From NCBI GenBank assembly GCA_030849075.1, contig JASAOO010003005.1, positions 1 through 16,998 of the forward strand: a stretch of DNA of 16,998 bases, in the 5' to 3' direction. The notes beneath the pieces were generated by a model. The model had not been told where the DNA came from. It saw only the letters and a program-made list of their open reading frames with translations, and did not search any database. Position 1 is the first letter of the stretch. Every line of letters begins with the position of its first letter. A program made the translations under genes and the position numbers. Source of the stretch: Zelonia costaricensis. Lineage: Eukaryota > Euglenozoa > Kinetoplastea > Trypanosomatida > Trypanosomatidae. Positions 1 through 8,975 of this stretch are shown piece by piece.

Positions 1-1002
1 GCCTGCGCGGTGAGCGCAACTAGAGCGCGACAGCGGCGTGTGTCGTTTCTCTTCCCCCTTCCCTCGGTACTCGCTCAGACTCGAGAACGTGAGGTGCGTG
101 GCGGCGAAGCGGCGGTGAAGGCGGGTGGTGTGTGTGCGCGCGGGGTTGCACATGTCATCCGCGTTGACTGTCCGCGTTCGCTTCATGCTCGTTGCGTCCT
201 CGGCGCTGGTCCTGCGTACCACCGCATAGATGCTCTTGACTTTGATCTCCACTGCGGCATGGGGCGCTGCACGGTCGTTGCGGTGTGCCCCCATCGCCGC
301 TCTCTTCCTTCTTCTCCCTCAGGCACTTTTTTTCTTCTCGGCGCCTCCCTCCACCCCCTCTCCCGTCCAGCGCGGTCGGGGGCTGGGGGGGGTGGATGGG
401 GTGCGTGAGCCGACATCAAACCCAGGCAGAACGAACACGCGCGCCGCGGCTACGGCGCCGCTGGCTGAAACACGCAAGCTGCGCGGTGGCTGCGGCACAG
501 GTGGAAGCTCTCGCGACGGGGGTTCGTGGGAGGCGGTAGTCTAGACGTTCGCGTCCTCATCATCAATTGAAGAAAAAAAAAGAAAATCTGGGAAAGGAAT
601 GCGACACCGCAAGACGGAAGACTCCGAGGTGGGCCCCGGGGCGACTGCGTTGCACGGAGAACGCGAGAGCGAGCAGGTGGCTGAGAAGATGCTGGGGAGA
701 AGCAGGAGAAGGCGAAGACAGACGCAACATCGAAGTGAAGCACGGCGGCGCACCGTCGGTGACATCGCATCGAAGGCGCCAGAGGGAAGCAACAAAGCAC
801 GGGCTTGGGTGCTTGACCGTGTGTGTGTTGGCATCCGCCGTAACTCTCTGCGCTTTTTTCAACGAAATGCATCGCTGTGCCCGATTCTTTCAACACGCTC
901 GTCTGGTCCTCCCCGCTGCGCACTCACATCTCTGAACGGGGTCGCTGTTGCAGCACGACGGGGCCCGCGTCGCGCCCTGCGCTGCCCTTCTCATCGACGC
1001 AA
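1..1002 (+). other. non-coding spacer / probable 3' UTR of an upstream gene
   Basis: No convincing gene is seen here. The open frames present are short, mostly lack an ATG start and have mixed codon use unlike the GC3-rich genes of this window. Positions 50-66 and 301-360 are C/T-rich. A purine tract lies at 568-590. An imperfect hairpin can be drawn at 254-300. The stretch most likely belongs to the 3' UTR and spacer of a gene to the left of the window. Confidence 0.6.
254..300 (+). other. imperfect hairpin
   Basis: GCGGCATGGGG (254-264) pairs with CCCCAT plus GCCGC (289-300), leaving one bulged C at 295. This gives 11 pairs. Four further pairs (269-272 with 285-288) stack above a 4-nt bulge. 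Hairpins of this quality are expected to occur by chance in GC-rich DNA, so a function is not claimed. Confidence 0.25.
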
Positions 1003-1052
1003 CCGCCTTTTCCCCCCTTTGCACACGTGTCTTCGCCTCTTCGTTGGTGTAG
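1003..1052 (+). promoter_or_regulatory. probable spliced-leader acceptor for the kinase gene
   Basis: A pyrimidine-rich run of about 45 bases (CGCCTTTTCC through TTCGTTGGTGT) ends in TAG at 1050-1052, the first AG after the tract. Addition of the spliced leader there would give a leader of about 142 nt that contains no ATG before 1195. Later AGs at 1089-1090 and 1131-1132 are alternatives. The site is inferred from the sequence only. Confidence 0.5.
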
Positions 1053-1071
1053 GCACACCCACCCACCCAAC

Positions 1072-1089
1072 CACACACACACACACACA
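1072..1089 (+). repeat. (CA)9 microsatellite
   Basis: Nine perfect CA units lie in the predicted 5' leader of the kinase mRNA, just before the AG at 1089-1090. Confidence 0.95.
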
Positions 1090-1194
1090 GGGTGGGCCAC
1101 TTGAGCACACCGGCTCTTCCTTGAACGGGCAGCACTCGTGAAGGTCAGCCTTGTATTTCCATACCACGTACGCTCGGTACACGGTTCAGTAATC

Positions 1195-3015
1195 ATGTCA
1201 CAGTCTGAATCGGAGCACACGGTCGAGGTTTCCGTCAGGGTGAAGTTGATTGGCGTCATCGGCTGCAGCGCGTCTGGCAAGTCGACCGCGGCGCACCTGC
1301 TCGCCAGTCGGTTGAACTCGCCGCTGCACCCCGTCAGCACCGACAGCTTCTTCGACGTCGCGTGCGAGGCGCTCGGCACTTATGAGGACCACCGCTGCAT
1401 CGACTACGCGAATGTGGTGCGCTGGATGACGGCTCTCACGTCCGCGGTGCCCGTCGTCCGCGTGCCGTCTGCAGTGATGATCGCTGATGCAGCAGCGGGC
1501 GGTCTGGCATGGCAGAGGGCTGTGCAGCGCGCGTGGTTGTCGGAGATGCGCGGGTGCCTGCCAGAGGCGGAGAAGTACATCCGCCAAGAGTTCAGCGAGA
1601 AAGGAAGCGAGATTCGCAAGCCTCCACCCCCGGCTGTCACCGAGGACGCTGCGGACGACGCCTCACTCGGCGCGCACGAGGCCGAGGACGCGCAGCGGCG
1701 CGAACAGCACATCAGCGCGAGTTCACCACTATCACCACCGTCGCGGTCGGCATCCTCGAGCAGCGACGCAGCTCCGCGGCTGACTGTGTACGTGGTGTGG
1801 GAAGGATTTACGCTGCTGTGCAGCCGGCGTGTGAACTCCTGCATCGACGTGGCGGTGTACGTGGAGTGCGACGGGGAAGCGGCGTGTCTGCGGCGCTTCT
1901 TCCGATCGCCGCGGCGCCACCTGGTTCAGCACGCGGTGCAGCCCACAGCGGCAGGGGTTGACGCGGCGGTGGTGTCACGCGTCGTGCGGCAGGTGTACCG
2001 CCCGCGAATCGAGCAGATGTGGGCGGTGCGGGCAGAGGCGTGGCGCCGCACGTCGCTCTGCGACGCCGTGGAGCGGGAGCTGCGTGAAGAGGGGCTGCTG
2101 GGCGCGGACGGCGCGGGTGTGGTGGCGTTGCCGGCACCAAACAAGGACGGAGACATGGGGGCGTGTGCACGTGCCGCCTTGAGGCTCGTGTCAGCCGACG
2201 CGTTCGACCCTCCTCGGCCGCAGAACGTGGCGAACTTGCCGGCTGCGAGCTCACCCGGCGTGACGAGTGAGAGCACGCACGATGGACGCGACGGCAGCGC
2301 GCGGGCGGCCGCGCTGAGCACTTCCGCGCCGTCTGCGGTGTGCTGGACCCCGGCGGGGGTGCCCACGCGCGCCTTCCAGCGGTTCTGGGAGGCGGAGTTC
2401 GACCAGTGGCTGTCACAGACAGCGCAGCGCTGTGGCAGGCCCTCGGCACTCTCGTTCGCCTCTCTCACGCACAGCCCGTGCCGCACGTCGGCGGGTTGCG
2501 GCGCTGCCGCTGACGCCTCTCCCGACCTGTGCGACGACAACGACAAGCAAGATGTCGAGGAGGCGGAGGACGGTGCGGCGTACGTGCATCGCGTGCTCGG
2601 TGCGCGTGGGTGGCAGGCGCTGCTCCAGCGCCACGGCGCCGCGTCGAGCGCCACCGACGACGCAGCGGAGGCAGAGGCGCTGCTGGCGCAGGTGGGACGT
2701 ACAGAGGCCAAGGCGGGGCCGCGCGTAGCGGCGGCGCTGGCGCCGTACTACTACGAGTTTCGCTACTGGTTCTTCTTCGAGGTGCTCTTCTATACCCGCG
2801 TGCTTGAGCCGCTGCAGCTGCACCGACTTCAGCGGCGCTCCGTCATGGGCGCGTCGCCTGGAAAGGAGTCGGCTGCGTCTGGAATGTGCACACCTCGATC
2901 GGTGACCCGCCCGTGGTGGACGCTGCGCAATGGTCGCGCGGTGCACGGCCCGGACAGCGCGGCACTTCTGGGTCAGGTGGATGCAGTGGTGGCCTCCATC
3001 ATGGCTCTCGCATGA
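1195..3015 (+). CDS. P-loop kinase, uridine kinase / nicotinamide riboside kinase-like, with long C-terminal extension
   Basis: Probable small-molecule kinase of 606 residues. Seen: a Walker A loop GCSASGKST at residues 23-31 after a short hydrophobic strand (VKLIGVI); VSTDSFFD at 47-54, where nicotinamide riboside kinases carry the Asp of the DDFF motif; a strand ending WEGFTLL at 202-208, like the IEGFLL strand of those enzymes; FFRSPRR at 235-241, resembling their Arg-rich lid; and VYRPRIEQM at 267-275. The spacing between Asp50 and Glu203 (about 150 residues) is far longer than in typical family members because of an acidic/Ser-rich low-complexity insert (about 141-195). Residues 300-606 match nothing I recognise; they include an aromatic-rich stretch (APYYYEFRYWFFFEVLFY, 516-533). 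The start is the first ATG after the probable splice acceptor. Codon use is strongly GC3-rich, typical of Leishmania genes. The class assignment is fairly sure, the substrate (nicotinamide riboside or a nucleoside) is not. Confidence 0.8.
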   Translation: MSQSESEHTVEVSVRVKLIGVIGCSASGKSTAAHLLASRLNSPLHPVSTDSFFDVACEALGTYEDHRCIDYANVVRWMTALTSAVPVVRVPSAVMIADAAAGGLAWQRAVQRAWLSEMRGCLPEAEKYIRQEFSEKGSEIRKPPPPAVTEDAADDASLGAHEAEDAQRREQHISASSPLSPPSRSASSSSDAAPRLTVYVVWEGFTLLCSRRVNSCIDVAVYVECDGEAACLRRFFRSPRRHLVQHAVQPTAAGVDAAVVSRVVRQVYRPRIEQMWAVRAEAWRRTSLCDAVERELREEGLLGADGAGVVALPAPNKDGDMGACARAALRLVSADAFDPPRPQNVANLPAASSPGVTSESTHDGRDGSARAAALSTSAPSAVCWTPAGVPTRAFQRFWEAEFDQWLSQTAQRCGRPSALSFASLTHSPCRTSAGCGAAADASPDLCDDNDKQDVEEAEDGAAYVHRVLGARGWQALLQRHGAASSATDDAAEAEALLAQVGRTEAKAGPRVAAALAPYYYEFRYWFFFEVLFYTRVLEPLQLHRLQRRSVMGASPGKESAASGMCTPRSVTRPWWTLRNGRAVHGPDSAALLGQVDAVVASIMALA

Positions 3016-3706
3016 CGCGGCCATGCACGTGAAGCGGTAGGAGAGGGGAGGGGGGGCTGGCGCGCTGTCCATCCCCGTCCCGCTCCCCCCTCCTCCCTCT
3101 CTCCAGCCGGGTGACGGCGGTGTCGTGGCACTCGAGCCCCTTCCTTCTTCTCCTGATCGTGGTGAGACTCGACGAGCCGCCCCTTGGGCACCTCTTCTAC
3201 GAAGACACGCCATGTGCGTGGATGCCTACAAGGACTCGAGAAGTCGCCTCGCTACCGGCGGGTGGCGCGGGTGCGTCTCGCGGCCAGTTTGCGTGAGACG
3301 GAGAAGGGGCGGTGCCACGTGGCAGCAGTCACCAAGCTGCCTGAGAGAACACACAAGAAAACAAGACAATACAGCAAAGCGAAGGCGACGTGGATGGGGT
3401 TGCACCTCGCCTTCATCGACTGCAACTCGAGAGGAGGAGCGGGAAGATCGGCACATGCGCGTGGGCACGGGAGACGCCACCACCGTGCCTTGCGCCCCCT
3501 TTTCGGGTCCCTCTTGCGCGCCTTTGCGTTTCTCGCACGAGCACAAGGAGGAGCTCGCCACGAGGCCAGGCGTGTTGCCGCCGCCCCCAACACCGCATTT
3601 ACGTGCGACGTATGAGGGACGTCGCTTGTCCCTCCCACTCCTTACCCCACTCACCATTCCCCGCCTCGTCGACCACCGGCACAGGGACGAGAGCAGCCCC
3701 CGCGCT

Positions 3707-3729
3707 ACACACACACACACACACACACA
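3707..3729 (+). repeat. (AC)11 microsatellite
   Basis: Perfect AC dinucleotide array, followed by an interrupted CA-rich tail to about 3746. Confidence 0.95.
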
Positions 3730-3858
3730 TAGACACAGACACACACGCCAAGTCCAAGTCTCATGACGAGCTACACATCGCACACTTCATCCCCACCTGC
3801 ACCACAAAATAAAAGAAGACGAAAGAGGTGAAAGCAAGGCAGAAGCACCGCCATAAAA

Positions 3859-3873
3859 CAGCAGCAGCAGCAG
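3859..3873 (+). repeat. (CAG)5 trinucleotide repeat
   Basis: Five perfect CAG units followed by CAA, outside any recognised gene. Confidence 0.9.
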
Positions 3874-3920
3874 CAACGCGAGCGTCGGAGCTGTTGTGTG
3901 ATGGGCAAGGCCTCCAGACA

Positions 3921-3939
3921 CCCCCCCCCCCACACACAC
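3921..3939 (+). repeat. C11 tract plus short AC array
   Basis: Eleven C residues (3921-3931) run directly into ACACACAC. The same C-then-CA arrangement recurs at 4807-4836. Confidence 0.9.
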
Positions 3940-4626
3940 GTCGAGCGTGTTAATTCACCAGCAGAAGTTTGCCCACACAATTTTGCCGTCACCGCAGCGC
4001 AAAAAGAGAGAAAGAGCGAGAGAGACGCCTTGGCGGGTGGCACACAGAAGTCGGGCAGAGCCTCGTGCACCGCTGGTCGTGTACTCCCGCAGGAGGTGGC
4101 GGGCGCGGGGCGTGCAGGGCCGCGCCGCGTTGCCCCCGGGGCACATGTTCTTTTCTGGTGTGACGCCCCATCGATCTTGTTTTCCAGCCACGTCCACGAT
4201 CCCGAGTATTTTTTTTTGGTAAATAGGTTTCTTATCGCCTCGCTCGACTCCCTTCACACATACGCCTCTATCAGCTGCTCCACGCTGGCGCTTTGTGCTT
4301 CTTCTCCGTGCTGGTGCCCTTTCTTCTCGGCCGCGCGTAAGTGGGCAGTCCTCGACCCCCCCCCTGCCAGCGCTGGTTCCATCTTCATCGTGCCCTCATT
4401 CCTTCCACCTCCCCTCCCCACCGGCGTGCGTGACAGGCCACGCCGCAGGCCTCGGGAGTCGTGTGTATGTGCATCTTGAATGACGTGAGAGGGGCCTTGG
4501 GACGGGAGGGGGAGGGGGGGGGAGAGGCGGAACAAGGTTTGGAGGGCGAGCGTGTGGTGCCTGCTGAACGCGATCACCCTCCTTGCACGGCTCGGTTGAG
4601 CCCACGACAGGCTCGATGCACAACGA

Positions 4627-4698
4627 GGGAGTAGCTGAGTGGATGCAGCAGGCGTGGTGCGCCGCTACTTCCGCCATCGCCACCACTCAGCTACTCCC
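4627..4698 (+). other. perfect 16-bp inverted repeat, possible structured RNA
   Basis: GGGAGTAGCTGAGTGG at 4627-4642 is the exact reverse complement of CCACTCAGCTACTCCC at 4683-4698, with 40 nt between. Inside the loop AGC-A-GGCG (4647-4654) can pair with CGCC-GCT (4660-4666), leaving an asymmetric internal loop. A small hairpin (GGCTC/GAGCC, 4589-4602) lies just upstream and AGA occurs at 4707-4709. Trypanosomatid H/ACA-like guide RNAs are single hairpins followed by an AGA box, so that class is one possibility, but the unbroken 16-bp lower stem is longer than I would expect and no target is identified. It could also be a UTR element or a relic of a mobile repeat. Confidence 0.45.
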
Positions 4699-4725
4699 GC
4701 TGTCCCAGAGACGCTTGCGTGCGTT

Positions 4726-4740
4726 TGTGTGTGTGTGTGT
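4726..4740 (+). repeat. (TG)7 microsatellite
   Basis: Perfect TG array; it can base-pair with the (AC)7 array at 4823-4836 in the same transcript. Confidence 0.95.
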
Positions 4741-4806
4741 CGACGGCCACGGCATCGTCGCCCAGCTCATCATCTCCGCTGCACACGCCCCCGCTGCCTT
4801 GTCGAT

Positions 4807-4836
<30 letters not shown>
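4807..4836 (+). repeat. C16 tract followed by (AC)7
   Basis: Sixteen consecutive C residues (4807-4822) run straight into a perfect AC array (4823-4836). Long homopolymers like this are prone to length errors in sequencing. Confidence 0.95.
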
Positions 4837-4837
<1 letters not shown>

Positions 4838-4891
4838 TCTCTTCTCATCCTGCGGCGCACATGCGTCGCTCCATCCCTCCTCCGCTGCCGC

Positions 4892-4944
4892 TGCCTTCTT
4901 CTCCAGCCCCCCCCTTCCTTCCAGCTCCCGCCGGCCTGCTACAG
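4892..4944 (+). promoter_or_regulatory. possible spliced-leader acceptor cluster before the 4997 ORF
   Basis: A C/T-rich tract (about 4892-4922) is followed by AGs at 4905-4906, 4923-4924 and 4943-4944. No ATG lies between 4924 and 4997, so an mRNA processed here would present the ATG at 4997 first. Signals of this kind are frequent in pyrimidine-rich spacers, so the site is tentative. Confidence 0.25.
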
Positions 4945-4996
4945 CGAAGCCACGTCTGAGCGCCAACCCCACGGCACACGACAGGCCACAAGCGCG

Positions 4997-5641
4997 ATGA
5001 GGGAATCCAAGAAGAGAAAAGAGCGACAACAACGGCTTTGGCAGAGTCGGAGGTTGCTGGTGCTTGATGCGCTCGAGCAGGAACACGCCAAGCTGTGCAC
5101 CATCACGTGCTATATGCCGGACACGGAGCCGCACAAGAAGAGAAAACACAGGGAAAAGCGAAGCCCGCTTCTTGTGCGCCGCGCTGTGCCCATGCGGTGT
5201 GGCCCTCTGGATCTCTTTCGGAGCGGGTGGGGAGGGGGAGGACAACACGCCTCGCTCCGTGTCCAGCTCCCCCCCCCCCCGTTCTCACTCGCGGCACAAA
5301 TACCGCAATGTGCTCTTCCTGCCTTACCCTCCCCTACCCCCTCTCACACACTCGCACATGGCTGTACAGCTTTCACCTGCACACACGCACGCGCACCACG
5401 GACCCCCCCCCCCCCCTCGCACTCCGCCTCCCCGCGCAGACCTTCCAGCCCCTTCCTGTCGCCATCCCCACTCCCCCTCCCTTTCCTTTCTCTCCTAAGC
5501 TGTCGTTTTTGTGAATTCCTCTTGCGTCTTCGTGTGTGTGTGTGTGCCGCAGNCCCTCCCTCCCCCAAATCTCCTCCACATCCCCTTCACATCCCCCATC
5601 TCGCTCTCCGTGTGTGTGTGTGTGTGGCGACCGTCTTGTAA
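4997..5641 (+). CDS. candidate hypothetical ORF (doubtful)
   Basis: A 214-codon ATG frame that I do not recognise. The first 65 or so residues look protein-like: a Lys/Arg/Glu-rich start (MRESKKRKERQQRLW), then LLVLDALEQEHAKLCTITCY and a second basic patch (HKKRKHREKR). Codons at about 5057-5135 end mostly in G or C, like the real genes here. After about residue 80 the frame becomes Pro/Ser/His-rich, encoded by poly-C tracts, CA-rich DNA and TG arrays, and it crosses the ambiguous base at 5553, so that part is probably not a genuine protein. Possible splice acceptors lie 50-90 nt upstream. It may be a short species-specific gene, a decayed gene whose 5' end survives, or chance. Confidence 0.2.
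   Translation: MRESKKRKERQQRLWQSRRLLVLDALEQEHAKLCTITCYMPDTEPHKKRKHREKRSPLLVRRAVPMRCGPLDLFRSGWGGGGQHASLRVQLPPPPFSLAAQIPQCALPALPSPTPSHTLAHGCTAFTCTHARAPRTPPPPSHSASPRRPSSPFLSPSPLPLPFLSLLSCRFCEFLLRLRVCVCAAXPPSPKSPPHPLHIPHLALRVCVCVATVL
5269..5280 (+). repeat. C12 homopolymer
   Basis: Uninterrupted run of twelve C residues. Confidence 0.9.
5403..5416 (+). repeat. C14 homopolymer
   Basis: Uninterrupted run of fourteen C residues. Confidence 0.9.
5532..5546 (+). repeat. (GT)7 microsatellite
   Basis: Perfect GT array, seven bases before the single undetermined base at 5553. Confidence 0.95.
5553..5553. other. undetermined base (N)
   Basis: The only ambiguous base in the window. It lies between a GT array and a C-rich run and is probably a low-quality or gap-placeholder call. 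Confidence 0.99.
5610..5626 (+). repeat. (GT)8 microsatellite
   Basis: Perfect GT array, about 65 bases downstream of the similar array at 5532-5546. Confidence 0.95.
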
Positions 5642-6293
5642 GCACGTGGCCTTGAGGACGATCGAGTTCATCTTACGCCGACTACGAGCCCCACCGTCAT
5701 CACGCCATCCAATAGCATCATCACTCGGACATCACCACCTCCGCTGCCGTTGCAGCCCCCAAAGAGTTGAGGAAAAAAGGAAAGGAACGTGTGCATCTGG
5801 TCAGGACACCCCGTGAAAAACCTACTCGGGCTCACCTCAGCACCTGCCACGCAGATACGCACGCGAGCACGACCAGCACACACACACGCGCTCACACGCG
5901 CACGCTGCTTGCCCTTCGCTGTCGCCGTGCGAGTCTTCATCTGATCCTTCCTTTTCTTTGAAGCGCACTCTTTTGGTGAGCGTTTGTGTGTCCCCTTTTA
6001 CGTGCGCTACTCACCTCGACAGAGGCTAAGCCATTGCCCAGACTTACGCGTGCCGCTGCCGATCTCCCCACCTTGTCTGTCTGTCGACTCTCGCACCTCC
6101 TACCCTCACTCTCTCTCTCCATCTTCTTTCCCGCACCTCCCTCCATCTCCAAGCTGTACAACCAACGCCACCCCCCCTCCGCCGCGGCTGCCCAGACTCG
6201 CACTCTCCACCCCCTTGTCTCCTTCTCTCTTTCCCTTCACAGGTCGCGTAGTGCGCAGTGTGTCTCGTAGTGGTGTGTACTGACCCGGGCCTC

Positions 6294-6309
6294 TGTGTGT
6301 GTGTGTGTG
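6294..6309 (+). repeat. (TG)8 microsatellite
   Basis: Perfect TG array in the spacer. Confidence 0.95.
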
Positions 6310-7527
6310 CGTGCGTTGGCGTGCAGTACAGCGGAGCCTTGGACGTGCCGTGCATCGCGATCCATCAGCCGCCCGCCCACCTCTTTGCTGTTCCATCTGT
6401 TCGCTTCTGCCTGCCTTCGTGGTCACGGCTTCGGCGCACCTTCGTACAGCGCCGACCTGTGCAGGGCCTTTCACCGCCTCGCCTCTGCCATCCTCTTCGA
6501 AAGAAGAAGAAAAAAAGAAGAAGGAGCCACTCGCTTGCTTCTCTCTCTCTCGCTCTCGCTCTCTGCCCTTCCCCCCCTCTCCCCCTCGATACTCGCAGCA
6601 GACTCCACACAAGTTCCCGTTTCGTGTTCTCGCTTTCCTCCCTTCTACTTTCTTTTTGGTTGCGCCGTTGCGCCATCAGCTCGTCTTGTCTCGTCGTGTT
6701 CTGTTTCTGGTACGCCCTTCGCGTCTTGATTTCTCTCCTTTTTTTTTTCTTTTCAGTTTTTTTTTTCTGGCCTGGTTTGAGTTTCTACGTCTTCTCCGGC
6801 CCCCCCGACCTCTCTTCCCTTTCCTCTTCCTTTCCTTCTTTCTCGCGCACCTCTCTGAGCGTGCACGTGTGGTGTCCCTTCCGTGTGCGCCTTCCTCACG
6901 TCCTCGACTGGAGCTGGTTTCCTCCTCCTCCCTCGCCATCTCGCCCCCCCTCCCCTCCACCCGCAGCACGTTTGTGCTCGTGTCATCGTCAACCCGAGAG
7001 ACGCGACACCCGCTCCAAAACGCACACGAAAAAAAAACCGAACAAACAAACAAAGAACATCGCAGACGCACACGCGCGCACCCCTTTCCTCGTTTCACCT
7101 CCTTTGTTCGTTCTCGCTTGCTGGGGTTTAGACCACAGGAAGAAGAGAAATTACACGACGCGAGGACTCTACGAACTCACCTCGTACGCAGCCTCCCCAG
7201 CCCCCATCCTTGCTTCTCACCTTCAGTAGGTACGACCACCACACAGTTCCCTTCTCCATCTTTCTCTCTGTCTCGCTCACTCGATCGGGCGTCACGTCTC
7301 GCGACCTTCTGCGTTGGAGCTCCCCCGTGCTTGCGCCGCACCGGCGACATCGGCGTCCCCACCGCCCTTCGCTACGTTGGTCCCCCCCCTCTTCCTTTCG
7401 TTCCTCCTCCACTCTACCTTTCTCTCCCTCGCTTCACCAGTGACCTGCACGGTACCGTTGCGTACGCGCTGCCTCACTCATCTTCCTGTGCTGAATTCTG
7501 AAGTTCTTCTCTTCTTTGTTTTCCCGT

Positions 7528-7541
7528 TGTGTGTGTGTGTG
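7528..7541 (+). repeat. (TG)7 microsatellite
   Basis: Perfect TG array about 145 bases before a CA array (7686-7714) with which it could pair. Confidence 0.95.
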
Positions 7542-7682
7542 CGCTCCTTTTTTTTTCCCTTTCTCTCACGAATTTCGTTGACTTTCCTCGACTCCCCTCG
7601 TCGCGCTTCTTCTCTTCTCCGAGATCTTCTACCTCCGTCTCAGCATCTTGCCCCCCCCTGCCCACTTGACGCACACACACAG

Positions 7683-7685
<3 letters not shown>

Positions 7686-7714
<29 letters not shown>
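7686..7714 (+). repeat. (CA)14 microsatellite
   Basis: The longest CA array of the window, preceded by a short CA run at 7672-7681 broken by GACG. Confidence 0.95.
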
Positions 7715-7717
<3 letters not shown>

Positions 7718-8951
7718 TGCCTGACCAGGAACGTGCACGTGCCTATCCACTCCACGTCGTGTCAGGTTCGAAGAGTGTAGCCCCGACGCGGGTGACTGCT
7801 GGTTCGCTCGAGTGCCTGGTACATCTACGCACGCTGTCGTTCCGCACGCACTCGCCCACACCTCGCCACACGTGTCTGTCGCGCCAAGGTCAGGTCTGCC
7901 GCGTTTTTCTTTCTGGTTTCTCCTTTCTTCTGCTCCACCATCGGCATCAAGACGAAGGCGCGAAAGTCACCCAAACGAGAAGACGAAGAAGACGCGGACG
8001 TTGAAGAGAAGAGAGGAGAAAAGCAGTCGAACACGCAAAAGACAAAACTTGACCCTCTTCTCGTTCGAGCAGTAGCCCTGAGGGGGTCCCTTCTTTATTT
8101 TTGTGCATCAGGCAGTACAGCAACGGCTGCCACCGCTTTTACGTCGACGGCACCACATTCTCCCCCTCCCCCATCGTTCCACTTCTCTCAGACTCTTGTG
8201 GCTTCACTCCTCCCCCCTACTCTATACGCACTTCCATCTCCGTAGCGCTCGCCGACGTTAGCGTTGCGTCCCTGCTGCCCTCGTCCCCTCTGCCCTTCCT
8301 CCCGCTGTGGTCTAGCACGTTCTCTGGCTACACCTGTTCTCTTCGTCTTTCATCTTCGCCCCTTTTTTAGTTTTGTGTTCGTTTCTCTTTTCCACCGTCA
8401 AGACACAAGCTGTACGACAAAACCCTGGGGGTGTTGTGGGGGCTGAACGAAGTATCTCGCATTCCGCACCCTCTTTTCTAGATCTCTCCCTGTCGCTGTT
8501 TTTCTCTTATTCTCTTTCCCCACTCCCTACACATTGCCGAACACTGCACTCTTGACGTTGTGTACATCCACGACTTGACGCTAACCTACCCCTTCTCCCC
8601 TTCTCCCCTCCCCCCGCCACCACCACCATCTCTCCTTCTCTGCCTTGTGTGTGCGCTTGAGCTCCGTCCCGCGAAAAGGCTAGTGCTAGGATTATCACCT
8701 CCGTACTTGCAGCTCCAGCTAGTTTCCCGTGCCCTCTAACTCCAGCTCGTGTGTCTCGCAGGCTTGGCTCTCTTTAGGTCCAGCTAAAGTTCCTTTTTTT
8801 CTTCTTCTCTGTTTCTGTGCGGGAGTTTTTCGTGCATCTGCAGGTAGTGTTTTGTGGCGTTCCTGTTTCCGTTTCTGGTCCTTCATTGCTTTCCCCCCGC
8901 TCGTTATTGCTGACACCGTGTCACGGACCTGTGGCAAGTGCGCTTGACAGC

Positions 8952-8975
8952 TGTGTGTGTGTGTGTGTGTGTGTG
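8952..8975 (+). repeat. (TG)12 microsatellite
   Basis: Perfect TG array, followed by an imperfect continuation to about 8984. Confidence 0.95.

Larger units (their letters stand above)
3016..4626 (+). other. kinase 3' UTR and spacer, first part
   Basis: No supportable gene. Frames of up to 213 codons are open, but they run through microsatellites and poly-C and have no biased codon use. The stretch holds a (AC)n block at 3707-3729 with a degenerate tail to 3746, a purine-rich segment near 3806-3846, (CAG)5 at 3859-3873 and a C11/(AC)4 tract at 3921-3939. A G-rich run lies at about 4500-4535. The kinase polyadenylation site presumably lies somewhere here. Confidence 0.6.

Noticed and set aside
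599..1141. 180-codon ATG frame before the kinase
   Set aside because: It has no pyrimidine tract upstream (a purine tract instead), mixed codon use, and it runs through the (CA)9 array into the kinase leader.
1138..1194. Upstream extension of the kinase by 19 codons
   Set aside because: It begins with GTG, and the first in-frame ATG after the probable splice site is 1195.
1926..2711. Long antisense frames (up to 261 codons) inside the kinase gene
   Set aside because: They are mirror images of GC3-rich codons in the real gene and have Ser/Ala/Arg-rich composition without domains.
6460..6530. Minus-strand polypyrimidine tract followed by AG and ATG
   Set aside because: The ATG after it opens only six codons before a stop, so there is no antisense gene to support.
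6258..7501. Overlapping frames of 323 and 400 codons
   Set aside because: They lack ATG starts and consist of Ser/Phe/Leu/Arg/Pro strings and Cys-Val repeats encoded by pyrimidine-rich DNA and a TG array.
7764..7775. GGTTCGAAGAG resembling a tRNA B box
   Set aside because: The last bases do not fit, and no acceptor stem, anticodon arm or A box can be folded around it.
8104..8160. Short coding-like stretch (CIRQYSNGCHRFYVDG)
   Set aside because: The codons look GC3-biased, but there is no ATG and the frame soon dissolves into Ser/Pro strings.
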